A stretch of DNA of 46,305 nt from Lachnospiraceae bacterium (GTDB taxonomy: Bacteria > Bacillota > Clostridia > Lachnospirales > Lachnospiraceae). Positions 1 through 7,335 of this stretch are shown here, piece after piece (position 1 is the first letter of the stretch; each line of letters begins with the position of its first letter). The position numbers and the translations under genes are program-made. Below the pieces are notes generated by a model, which was not told the origin of the DNA, searched no databases, and was given only the letters and a program-made list of their open reading frames with translations. Where the stretch lies: assembly GCA_009774175.1 (NCBI GenBank), contig VSNG01000030.1, forward strand, positions 1 to 46,305, in the 5' to 3' direction.

Positions 1-76
1 CGTTGAGCACATTTCCGTTTCTCTGTTGAGAAACTCCAATGCACTCAACAGGGTCTATTCGACCCATAAAATAAAA

Positions 77-104
77 GGAGCTGTTGCCTGTCCGCAACAG
101 CTCC
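77..104 (-). terminator. Intrinsic terminator of the repeat-protein gene
   Basis: An 11-base stem (77-87 paired with 94-104) encloses a 6-base loop. Read on the - strand the stem is followed by a T-rich run (TTTTATTTTAT), as expected of a Rho-independent terminator for the - strand gene ending at 121. Bases 1-76 hold no gene, only two weaker inverted repeats, one of them CTGTTGAG (23-30) with CTCAACAG (44-51). Confidence 0.85.
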
Positions 105-120
105 CTTCTGAACTCGTTTA

Positions 121-1200
121 TTAATTTCCGATTATGTCAAGCGCGTGCATGTAGGCATCCGAGCCGCGCACACAGGTCACAGTCACTTTTCTGCCCTTAA
201 CCAGCACCTTGCATCCCGTAACGCTTCTTACCGCATCCAGCTTCAATTCCATCTCGCCGTACTGGGTATTCAGAAACATGATGTTTTCCGTGGACTTGCT
301 GTCAACCGTTCCCGTCACCGTAGACGGATTGGACGTATCCACATTCACCGGGATCACACTCTCCTTCGCCGCCACAATGGTGGCCGCGTGCATTACCGCG
401 TCGGATCCCCGGTAGACCGCTACCGACAGCTTCCTGTCCGGCATCAGGAATATACCGGCTCTGGAATCCGTATTCGCATCCAGCGCAATCTCCATTTCGC
501 CATACTGGGTATTCAGAAACAGGCGCTCAGAGGTGGTTTTCTTATTCACCGTACCCGTAACCGTACTGGTATCCACCCCAACCGAACCAGCCGGCGCCGG
601 CGTCAGGGACGAGGACGGCGTGGTTGAAGCGGTATTGCCAAGACTGGTACCCAATGCATCCGTAATCGCCGTGGCGTGCATATAGGCGTCCGAACCGCGC
701 ACACAGGTAATCTGATAGGTTCTGTCCGCCACCAGCACCGTGCATCCGTTCATATCCGTGGCCGCGTCCAGTTTGATCTCCATATCTCCCTGCGCCGTCT
801 CCACATACAAAACACCGTCTTTCGACTTCTCGGTAATGGTGCCTGTGACAGTGGAAGACTTGGACGTATCCAGTGAAACCGTATCAGAATGCAGGCCGCT
901 GACAATCTTCACCGCATGCAGATACCCATCAGACCCATGGGAAACCGAAACGCTGATCTGATTGCCCGGAAGCAGTACCTTACAGTCGCTCACATCCGTG
1001 CCGCCGTCCAGCTTGATCTCCATGTTTCCCTCTTTCGTATCAAGCTTCAAAATCTCCGTGTTCGTTCCTTTCATCACATTGCCCTGTACCGTCGCGATCA
1101 CTTCCGCCGCCCGCGCGTTCATCTGCTTTGCCGGGCTCATGAACACCGCAAGGGTCAGACAGCACAACGCTGAAATCTTCCTTATCATTTGCTTTTTCAT
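121..1200 (-). CDS. Secreted protein with four tandem ~65-residue repeats
   Basis: A 359-residue protein with an N-terminal signal peptide (basic start, hydrophobic stretch, cleavage near AARA-AEV at about residue 32). The mature part is four tandem repeats. Repeats 2-4 begin STVTGT; all four carry a Gly-(Asp/Glu/Asn)-Met-Glu-(Ile/Leu) block and end in a GSD(A/G)xxHA motif. A Ser/Thr/Pro/Ala-rich linker lies between repeats 2 and 3. No catalytic motif was recognised, so an extracellular or wall-associated role is all that can be inferred. The ATG at 1200 is preceded by a GGCGGAGGTGG ribosome site. The gene is monocistronic, with its own terminator at 77-104 and a candidate promoter near 1276-1304. 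Confidence 0.85.
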   Translation of the reverse strand: MKKQMIRKISALCCLTLAVFMSPAKQMNARAAEVIATVQGNVMKGTNTEILKLDTKEGNMEIKLDGGTDVSDCKVLLPGNQISVSVSHGSDGYLHAVKIVSGLHSDTVSLDTSKSSTVTGTITEKSKDGVLYVETAQGDMEIKLDAATDMNGCTVLVADRTYQITCVRGSDAYMHATAITDALGTSLGNTASTTPSSSLTPAPAGSVGVDTSTVTGTVNKKTTSERLFLNTQYGEMEIALDANTDSRAGIFLMPDRKLSVAVYRGSDAVMHAATIVAAKESVIPVNVDTSNPSTVTGTVDSKSTENIMFLNTQYGEMELKLDAVRSVTGCKVLVKGRKVTVTCVRGSDAYMHALDIIGN

Positions 1201-1275
1201 AATACCACCTCCGCCAATATCACAAGACAGACCTGATTATTCTGTCAAATTATGTAAATACCATTATGTAAACTC

Positions 1276-1304
1276 ATGATACAGCAATTATTATGAAAAC
1301 GCAA
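1276..1304 (-). promoter_or_regulatory. Candidate promoter of the repeat-protein gene
   Basis: On the - strand TTGCGT (1299-1304) and TATCAT (1276-1281) are separated by 17 bases and lie about 75 bases upstream of the start at 1200. The rest of 1201-1362 is AT-rich, with a near-repeat of ATTATGTAAA. Confidence 0.4.
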
Positions 1305-1362
1305 TACAAAATCATAAAATTAAGGATTACATAATTTTTATCCCTACCTGACAGCCGCAGTT

Positions 1363-3159
1363 TTACTCGCGGCAGTCATATACTGCAAAATAGGAGGTCT
1401 CCGCCCACGGCCCGCAAATGCAGTCCATCTGTCCCCTGTAAACGCTGTCCGCATCAAGAATCAGAAACCCTGACACTTCTGTCATTTCTCCGTCCTGTTT
1501 TGTTATTACAGGCCTTCCATCAGAACCTGTAATCTCCTTCACCGCTTCCTGTGGCACCACAACGATTTCTCTGCCCGGCATCTGAAACTGTATCACATCT
1601 ATATAGGTAATTCCGCCGCCAAACAAATACATAACCGGTCTGTCCGTATCCTCCTGCCCAAGCTGTCCGGCCATCCGCACTTCCTCCCCGATCAGCTCGT
1701 TGAAACGCCAGGTATACTTATGATGCAGACCTGTTCCCAGCAAAATCTCCGCACATACCACAAGGGCCATGGCGGAAACGGCAGCCCGCTTCTTTCTGCC
1801 CGCCCATATAATGAAAAAAAACAGCAGTGTCATCAGATTACTGAGCAAAAATACAGCGGCCATATCGGGAATCGGGTCAAAATACAGATCATCCACCAGA
1901 TAGGCGATACCGGCCATAAAGTATCCCTGCACTTCATTGCCTCCATACAGCTTTTCCCCATAAAGCACAACCGGCAGCATGGCCGACTGTAAGCCGATCA
2001 CCCCGGCCGCCTGTCTGCCAAAGCTGCGGCACTGATACATCGCCATTACGCCGATTCCCATAAATATCGGCACAAGATAATCATTATACCTTCCGTATAC
2101 CACCTCGTCCGCACGGCGCGGATTATTCATGTAAACCGCCGTAATCAGAAATTGTGCCGCAAAGGACAAAAGCAGGAACAGACTCAGCCACTCCTGTGCG
2201 GATATGCGTTTCCCTTTCCTGACCTTTCCCGCCAGTGCGACGCACTTTTGCCAAAGTCCGGCAAGCGCAAAGTAAATCGTTCCAAAGGAGGACGCCCCCA
2301 GATAGAAAAGCTTTCCCACACAGCCGCAGAAAAACCGCCGTATTCCTTCCCCTGTGCAGATCGCCGCCACTCTGGCAAACTGCCCGGTAATATCGTTTAC
2401 GGCAAGCATTTCCCCATCTGTTTCCCCGTACACAGACCGTAATACCAGAAAGCGAAGCGCCGCGCCGAGAACTGCGCCGGCCGCCAGCACAAAAAAACCG
2501 ACCAGCATTCTTTTGCGGTACGCCGGCTCCTTCCACAGCCAGAGAAACAACACAAAAACCAGCGCCGCCGCAATCCCGATGGTCCGCATGTGCACAAGAC
2601 AGATGTAAAGCAGACTGCAAACCAGAAGAAGCATCGTAAAAAGTCCCGCTCCCGAAACCGTGCATGCCGTCAGATACGCGACGGCAATATATAGAAAGAA
2701 TAAAAGCCCTTCCGCCAGCGTGGTCTGCCCATAAAAATTCCACACAGGATAAAACAGCGCAATTCCCACAGCGCAGGTTCGGGAAAACGCAGACTCTTCC
2801 GGAAACAGCCTGCACAAAATCCCGTAGATCATGGGCATAGCAAGCCCCTGTAAAAGCATGTTGATCGCTACCGCCGCCCGATATGCCGTCACCCCGTCGC
2901 CGCATGCTTTTAAAACCGGCATAAGCACCATGCTGTAGCCGAAAGAATAATAGGAGTTTAACGCCGTGAGACTGCTCCAGTCATAACCGATCCAGTTCGC
3001 CGCGCTGGCCCAGTAGCCAAACTCGTCCGGATAGTAAATCATTCCGAAAATTTTATGAATACCATATTGAAAAATGCCAAAGATAAGGAACAGAAACAGA
3101 AAAAAAAGCGGAAAAGGCCGGAAAAAGACCTTTCTTTTTCCAACCTCTTCCATAACCAC
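1363..3159 (-). CDS. Polytopic membrane protein, GT-C glycosyltransferase-like
   Basis: About 598 residues with many hydrophobic helices. After the first helix there is an extracytoplasmic loop with the acidic pair in YYPDEFGYWASA (about residues 42-53). That layout fits GT-C enzymes using polyprenyl-phosphate sugars, but no decisive family motif was seen, so the assignment is an inference. About 120 C-terminal residues after the last helix appear soluble. The first possible start is GTG at 3159, two bases after the stop of the upstream gene; an ATG two codons later (3153) is an alternative. No ribosome site is visible, so translation is probably coupled to the gene ending at 3162. The product may act on the same envelope glycan as the secreted protein encoded upstream. 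Confidence 0.75.
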   Translation of the reverse strand: MVMEEVGKRKVFFRPFPLFFLFLFLIFGIFQYGIHKIFGMIYYPDEFGYWASAANWIGYDWSSLTALNSYYSFGYSMVLMPVLKACGDGVTAYRAAVAINMLLQGLAMPMIYGILCRLFPEESAFSRTCAVGIALFYPVWNFYGQTTLAEGLLFFLYIAVAYLTACTVSGAGLFTMLLLVCSLLYICLVHMRTIGIAAALVFVLFLWLWKEPAYRKRMLVGFFVLAAGAVLGAALRFLVLRSVYGETDGEMLAVNDITGQFARVAAICTGEGIRRFFCGCVGKLFYLGASSFGTIYFALAGLWQKCVALAGKVRKGKRISAQEWLSLFLLLSFAAQFLITAVYMNNPRRADEVVYGRYNDYLVPIFMGIGVMAMYQCRSFGRQAAGVIGLQSAMLPVVLYGEKLYGGNEVQGYFMAGIAYLVDDLYFDPIPDMAAVFLLSNLMTLLFFFIIWAGRKKRAAVSAMALVVCAEILLGTGLHHKYTWRFNELIGEEVRMAGQLGQEDTDRPVMYLFGGGITYIDVIQFQMPGREIVVVPQEAVKEITGSDGRPVITKQDGEMTEVSGFLILDADSVYRGQMDCICGPWAETSYFAVYDCRE

Positions 3160-3161
3160 AC

Positions 3162-3875
3162 TTAATATTTGATCAGTGCATAGACTGCCTGACCCGCTGT
3201 TGTATCAAAAGTAACCGTGTTGGGATCGGTGTCCACATCTGTCAGAACAGAAACCACGCCGCCCGGCCGCACTGCAACAACCGCAAACGTCTTGTCACTT
3301 TGCGCAAAGCTCTTCGGGATGCCGACCTTGAGACTGATGGGCGCGCCGTCCGCCGGAAGCAGGCTGAATTTGCCGGATGCCATCTTGCCGATTTCCACGT
3401 TGATCGCCGGACCTGCAACAGCACCCATGGATGCAGCTGCATTTTCAATACATGCCTGCGCAAGGTAGCTCTTCTTACCATCCATGTTATAGATTCTTGC
3501 ATAAGGCTTCTCGCCGTTTGCAAGCCCATAACTGTCGGAAATGGTGGAAAGCCCTGTGGTAATTGCCGTGCCGTTTACGTTGGATGCAAGATAAACGCCT
3601 GCCAGAGACGACTTAACGCCAGCCACTGAGCTTGTCGCCGGAACGGATGCCACAGAAGAAGACGCACCGCCGGAAACGCTGCCCTGTCCACTCTGCGCGC
3701 TGCTGTTGGAGTCGATAATCTCCTCCACCTTGGACTTTGAACTTCCGCTGTCGCCTCCGCCAACCGCCTTCGTGCCAGCGCCTGATCCGGCCGCCAGCAC
3801 ACCCGTAGCGGGCGCCACCAAAAGAGCCGCCGTCAATGTGCACAGCAACACTTTTTTCGCAATGTTTGCTTTCAT
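3162..3875 (-). CDS. Secreted protein with Gly/Ser-rich linker, unknown function
   Basis: A 237-residue protein with a clear signal peptide (MKANIAKK, hydrophobic core, cleavage near VLAA at about residue 29). A low-complexity Gly/Ser/Ala/Val-rich segment follows to about residue 90, then a compact C-terminal domain of about 145 residues rich in beta-type sequence. No family was recognised. The ATG at 3875 has a good ribosome site (GAGGAGGAAAAACG). It forms a two-gene unit with the membrane protein that starts 2 bases after its stop. A promoter candidate at 3991-4019 lies beside half-sites of the palindrome found at the polysaccharide operons. Confidence 0.8.
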   Translation of the reverse strand: MKANIAKKVLLCTLTAALLVAPATGVLAAGSGAGTKAVGGGDSGSSKSKVEEIIDSNSSAQSGQGSVSGGASSSVASVPATSSVAGVKSSLAGVYLASNVNGTAITTGLSTISDSYGLANGEKPYARIYNMDGKKSYLAQACIENAAASMGAVAGPAINVEIGKMASGKFSLLPADGAPISLKVGIPKSFAQSDKTFAVVAVRPGGVVSVLTDVDTDPNTVTFDTTAGQAVYALIKY

Positions 3876-3965
3876 CGTTTTTCCTCCTCGTTTGATTTAT
3901 TTGCGACGTGACTGAACCGCCACGATATCGCCGTATGGTAGCTGGATAGCATTTCCCACTCCATT

Positions 3966-4061
3966 AGCTATTATAGCTATCATTTAGATTATGATACTCT
4001 ATTATCAATATAATTTCAAGTGCTATTTTCACTAAAATTTTACTTGTAAACCGCTATTTAT
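3966..4061. promoter_or_regulatory. Divergent control region with GCTATT half-sites
   Basis: Between the secreted-protein gene (-) and the XRE gene (+). On the - strand TTGAAA (4014-4019), 17 bases, TATCAT (3991-3996) makes a good promoter for the gene starting at 3875. Immediately upstream of that -35 box is TGCTATTTTC (4021-4030), identical to the left part of the palindrome at 20646 and 24980. Further GCTATT elements lie at about 3967 (AGCTATTATAGCT, itself a near palindrome) and 4053. Seen: the repeats and promoter boxes. Inferred: binding and autoregulation by the adjacent XRE protein. Confidence 0.55.
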
Positions 4062-4090
4062 TAATTACACCGTAGAAAGGGTTCGATCAT

Positions 4091-4564
4091 ATGGAGACTC
4101 CCATTGCCAATAAACTGCCGCAATATCTCAAGGAGCTGCGAAAATCCCACGGTTATCAGCAGGAATTTGTCGCTTCCCACCTGAACATTACAAGACAGAC
4201 CTACTCCCACTACGAGACGGGACGCATTACGCCGCCCGTCAATTCTCTTTATAACCTGGCCGCGCTGTACGGCATTCCTGTTGAAAATTTCATGGAATTT
4301 CTTGTCACCTACAACATCAACTCCGACTTTGCAAAAAAGCCGATCTCTCCGCTTTTACAGGAACCGGCCTCTGATCTGAGCAGATTTATGTCCTATATCG
4401 AACAGCCGGAGCACAGCAGAAAATTTAAGGCCCTCAATCACAACGAAAAACTGCTTCTTTATTATTATCAGCAGTTGGATCAGCGCGACAGAGAAGATGT
4501 GCTGACCTTTCTCAAAGTAAAATACGAAAACAGAAAACTGGAAGAACAGGAAGAGCGGACATAA
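4091..4564 (+). CDS. XRE-family regulator with C-terminal helical domain
   Basis: A 157-residue protein. Residues about 10-66 form an XRE helix-turn-helix (LKELRKSHGYQQEFVASHLN, then ITRQTYSHYETGR). The C-terminal part (about 118-150, LLLYYYQQLDQRDREDVLTF) looks like a helical oligomerisation domain and is repeated in the small ORF at 4897-5085. An AGAAAGGG ribosome site precedes the ATG at 4091. It stands alone on + beside envelope and polysaccharide genes, in a region with half-sites of the palindrome found at two polysaccharide promoters. It is therefore the best candidate for their regulator and for autoregulation. The 3' end is shared with a 13-base-stem hairpin. Confidence 0.9.
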   Translation: METPIANKLPQYLKELRKSHGYQQEFVASHLNITRQTYSHYETGRITPPVNSLYNLAALYGIPVENFMEFLVTYNINSDFAKKPISPLLQEPASDLSRFMSYIEQPEHSRKFKALNHNEKLLLYYYQQLDQRDREDVLTFLKVKYENRKLEEQEERT

Positions 4565-4581
4565 AAAGTTATGTCCGCTCT
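4552..4581. terminator. Perfect 13-base-stem hairpin shared by two gene ends
   Basis: The stem 4552-4564 pairs perfectly with 4569-4581 around a 4-base loop. It contains the last codons and stop codons of both convergent genes, so both proteins end in Glu-Arg-Thr. There is no long T tract on either side, so it may act as a bidirectional terminator or transcript-end stabiliser rather than a textbook intrinsic terminator. Confidence 0.65.
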
Positions 4582-4808
4582 CTGATATCCGCCACCAGAA
4601 TTTTTTCCATATCTATCCCCCACAAATGCCCAAGCGCAAACAGATGGTCAATTGTGGGAAGCGTTTTCGCATGAAACCAGTCGTACACCGACTGCACCGA
4701 TTCCAGCCCGAGATATTCCTGTATCTCTCTCACCGACGTATTCCTTTCCTTGCTTAAGCTTTTGATGCGCTCGCCCGTTTTCTTCATATCAATCACAAAG
4801 TATTTCAT
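4569..4808 (-). CDS. Small XRE-type helix-turn-helix protein
   Basis: A 79-residue protein made almost only of a helix-turn-helix. Residues about 8-70 (TGERIKSLSKERNTSVREIQ and following, then SVQSVYDWFHAKTLPTIDHL) match the XRE/Cro pattern of five helices. No effector domain is present. GAGGAG precedes the ATG at 4808 by a rather long gap; Met8 is an alternative start. It is convergent with the larger XRE gene, and the two share a terminal hairpin. It may be an accessory regulator of the same locus. Confidence in the domain is high; targets are unknown. Confidence 0.85.
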   Translation of the reverse strand: MKYFVIDMKKTGERIKSLSKERNTSVREIQEYLGLESVQSVYDWFHAKTLPTIDHLFALGHLWGIDMEKILVADIRERT

Positions 4809-4858
4809 GAACCGCGTCTCCTCCTCTTTTTACGGAAATCCCCGCGCAGTTTCCTCAA

Positions 4859-4879
4859 AATTAAGGTATCCCCTTAATT
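4859..4879. promoter_or_regulatory. Inverted repeat upstream of the 62-residue ORF
   Basis: AATTAAGG (4859-4866) pairs with CCTTAATT (4872-4879) around 5 bases. It lies between the start of the short XRE gene and the small ORF and could be an operator. There is no T tract in either direction. Confidence 0.4.
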
Positions 4880-4896
4880 ACAAATTCCGCCAATTC

Positions 4897-5085
4897 ATGC
4901 ATAATAAAATTATGAATGCTTACCTGTTATTTCAATTACTCAAAGAACTGGAACTTGGCGGATATACCGAAATCCCTGTAAAGCTGACTTTGGATGAACA
5001 GCTGCTGCTCTACTGCTATAAACGGCTGGATGAGCGCGATCGTCTGGATATCCTTGGTTTTCTGTCTGAAAAAATATCACATTAG
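4897..5085 (+). CDS. Small protein resembling the C-terminal domain of the XRE regulator
   Basis: About 62 residues from ATG 4897, or 57 from ATG 4912; no clear ribosome site helps to choose. The segment LDEQLLLYCYKRLDERDRLD closely matches NEKLLLYYYQQLDQRDREDV of the regulator at 4091-4564, and both continue into a hydrophobic FL(S/K) helix. There is no helix-turn-helix. Such a partner, sharing only the oligomerisation region, is what SinI is to SinR in Bacillus, so an antagonist or modulator is a reasonable inference. It could instead be a remnant of a decayed second regulator. Downstream (5086-5153) the DNA is AT-rich with a T8 run. Confidence 0.55.
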   Translation: MHNKIMNAYLLFQLLKELELGGYTEIPVKLTLDEQLLLYCYKRLDERDRLDILGFLSEKISH

Positions 5086-5153
5086 ACTGTTCATACTATC
5101 TTTTTTTTGTTATTATACTATTATTAATATATATTCAGAAAGAAAGTATACTA

Positions 5154-6146
5154 ATGATAGCACTCATAAAAGACAAAAACGTATTATTCATTACAACAAA
5201 AAGACTGGACTATATCAGAAACACACAGGAAATCCGCCTGTTAAAGCAATACGCCGCCTCCTGCCGCGTCATCGGTTCCAACGAAAAAACCTATTTTTTC
5301 CGTCTGTGTCATGTATATCTGCGGCTGTTTTTTACCCTTACCAGATCCTACGACACCATTTTTATCGGATTTGCGCCGCAGCTCATCCTGCCCTTTTTCG
5401 CCTGGAAGTTCCACGGCGCCTGCCGGATCATCGACTTTTTTATTTCCCTGTATGATACTTTCTGCTTTGACAGACGGGTTTTCTCCCCCAAAGGTCCCTG
5501 CGGACGCTTTCTGCACCTGTTAGACGCCTATACGCTCAAACATGCGGACGCCTTTCTCTGCGACACCCGCTGTCACGGCGACTACTTTCTGAAGGAATTT
5601 CACGCAGACCAAAAAAAGCTGCATCTGCTCTATCTTTGCGCCGATTCCTCCATCTTTTATCCCATGCAGGCCGTCAGACCCGCCTGCGCCGTCGGAAAAA
5701 AAGTCGTCCTGTTCTTCGGAAGCATGCTCCCCCTGCAGGGTTACGAGCGGGTTCTGGACGCCTTCCATGCATTGAAAAACCGCACTGATTACTATTTTTA
5801 CTTTATCGGCCCGCTGTCCGACGCACAAAAATATAAAGTGCGCGATATGCCAAACCTTTTCCTGTCCGACTGGCTCATGCCGGAAGAACTGGCGCGCCAC
5901 ATCGCCTTTGCCGACTTATGCATTGCCGGACATTTCAGCGCCTCCGTTGCCAAAGCGTCCCGCACCATTCCGGGCAAGGCCTATATCTACCGCGCAATGA
6001 ACAAGCCCATGATTCTGGGCGATACCCCTGCCAATCATGAGCTTTTCAGCGCGGACCAAAATACAATTTTCCTGCCCGTCGGCGATACCCACGCCATCAC
6101 CGACGCTATTCTTCGCTTTTTCGGCGACCGACCGATTTACGGATGA
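5154..6146 (+). CDS. GT4-like (GT-B fold) glycosyltransferase
   Basis: A 330-residue soluble protein. The C-terminal half shows the GT-B donor domain: KVVLFFGSMLPLQGYERVLD at about 183-202, and the late block AYIYRAMNKPMILGDTPANHELF (about 278-300) that in GT4 enzymes holds the donor-binding Glu before the closing helices. The N-terminal half is short for GT4, so it is a compact member. It lies on +, converging with the main operon, whose last gene ends 11 bases away with no terminator visible between them. Its closeness to GT2 genes suggests it helps build the same glycan. The start ATG 5154 has only a weak ribosome site. Confidence 0.75.
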   Translation: MIALIKDKNVLFITTKRLDYIRNTQEIRLLKQYAASCRVIGSNEKTYFFRLCHVYLRLFFTLTRSYDTIFIGFAPQLILPFFAWKFHGACRIIDFFISLYDTFCFDRRVFSPKGPCGRFLHLLDAYTLKHADAFLCDTRCHGDYFLKEFHADQKKLHLLYLCADSSIFYPMQAVRPACAVGKKVVLFFGSMLPLQGYERVLDAFHALKNRTDYYFYFIGPLSDAQKYKVRDMPNLFLSDWLMPEELARHIAFADLCIAGHFSASVAKASRTIPGKAYIYRAMNKPMILGDTPANHELFSADQNTIFLPVGDTHAITDAILRFFGDRPIYG

Positions 6147-6156
6147 TCTTTGTCCC

Positions 6157-7335
6157 TTAACGCCCTGCCACGCTCCTTACCCTCTCGTAAAGTCTCTGAA
6201 TCAGACAGAGCAGATACAGACCCGCGTAAAAATCATGCCGAACCAGAAAGACAACCGCCTTAAGCCTCCACTCCAGATTCCTCTGATCCGCCCGCAAAAA
6301 GGCATCCCTGTATGGCCGCCGCCCTGCCACCCTGCGTACAAAAGCCTGTTTCTCCCTGTAAGATTTACCGTTTTCCTTTCGGTAAAAGCTGCGTTTACAG
6401 CAGATGGCAAAGGAACGGACCACCCTGCAAAAATATGCCTGTTCAAACGCACGACGCTCCTCCCGCTGCGCTGCCCGTTCTCCTTCTGCCTCAAACCGCC
6501 CTGCCTCTGCCCCCTTGGTTTGAAACCGTTTGCGGCGGTACGTCTCTATTGTGCGCCATACCTTCATGTCCTGTCTCACGCGATCCGCCTGAAAACGATT
6601 TGTAATGGAGGAAGGCACATGCCGGTAATGACAGACTCTGGCTTTCTGATAAGCGACAGTCTCTGCCTTTCCCAGCGCTTCCATATTAAAAACCATATCG
6701 TCCAGAACCAGCAGTTCTTCCCGGAACCTGAGCCGGTTTCCCGTCAGAAAATCCCTGCGGTACAGCTTGTCCCACGGTGCGGCAAGGGGAACATTCATTT
6801 CAGAATATTCCATGGGATAATACAAAACGGCGCGCTGTAGTTTTTGCACTTCCCTGCGGCTGTCCCAGACGGCCTGCTCCTTAAAATGCTCCCACGCCAG
6901 TTCCCGCGCCCCGATGTTTTGCCATGCGTCAAGCAAAATCATATCCGCCTGCGGCCAGGCCGCCATCGCGCGTAAAAGCAGGGAAACGCCGTCCTGTGCC
7001 AGCCAGTCGTCAGAATCCATAAAATACAGCCACTCTCCACTGGAAACATCCATGCCTGCATTTCTTGCCGCCGCCACACCTCCGTTTTTCCTGTGCAGCA
7101 CCTGCACACAGGAATACGATGCCGCCCATGCGTCCGCGATCTTCCCGGAGCGGTCCGTGGAACCGTCGTCAACCAAGATTACCTCCACTTTCCCCTCTGT
7201 TTCCACGCGCCCGTCCCCGCCTGCATTCGAAGGCCTGTAAGCCTCCTCCCTGAGTTGCGCGGCAATACTCTCCAGACATTGCGGCAGGTAGGCTTCCACA
7301 TTGTAAATTGGGATGATAATAGATAGTTTTCTCAT
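6157..7335 (-). CDS. GT2-family glycosyltransferase
   Basis: A 392-residue protein. A GT-A domain begins at residue 1 (LSIIIPIYNVEAYLPQCLES). VEVILVDDGSTD is near residue 60 and the metal-binding region DSDDWL near residue 107, typical of GT2. The C-terminal third is basic and Arg-rich, probably lying against the membrane. It is the last gene of the operon and overlaps the upstream GT2 gene by 4 bases. DNA here is clearly richer in G+C than in the upstream half of the operon. Donor and acceptor sugar cannot be read from sequence. Confidence 0.9.
   Translation of the reverse strand: MRKLSIIIPIYNVEAYLPQCLESIAAQLREEAYRPSNAGGDGRVETEGKVEVILVDDGSTDRSGKIADAWAASYSCVQVLHRKNGGVAAARNAGMDVSSGEWLYFMDSDDWLAQDGVSLLLRAMAAWPQADMILLDAWQNIGARELAWEHFKEQAVWDSRREVQKLQRAVLYYPMEYSEMNVPLAAPWDKLYRRDFLTGNRLRFREELLVLDDMVFNMEALGKAETVAYQKARVCHYRHVPSSITNRFQADRVRQDMKVWRTIETYRRKRFQTKGAEAGRFEAEGERAAQREERRAFEQAYFCRVVRSFAICCKRSFYRKENGKSYREKQAFVRRVAGRRPYRDAFLRADQRNLEWRLKAVVFLVRHDFYAGLYLLCLIQRLYERVRSVAGR

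Noticed and set aside
6037..6840. Open + strand frame of 267 codons
   Set aside because: It overlaps the end of the GT4-like gene and runs antisense to a GT2 gene. The composition is Pro/Cys-rich without any domain.
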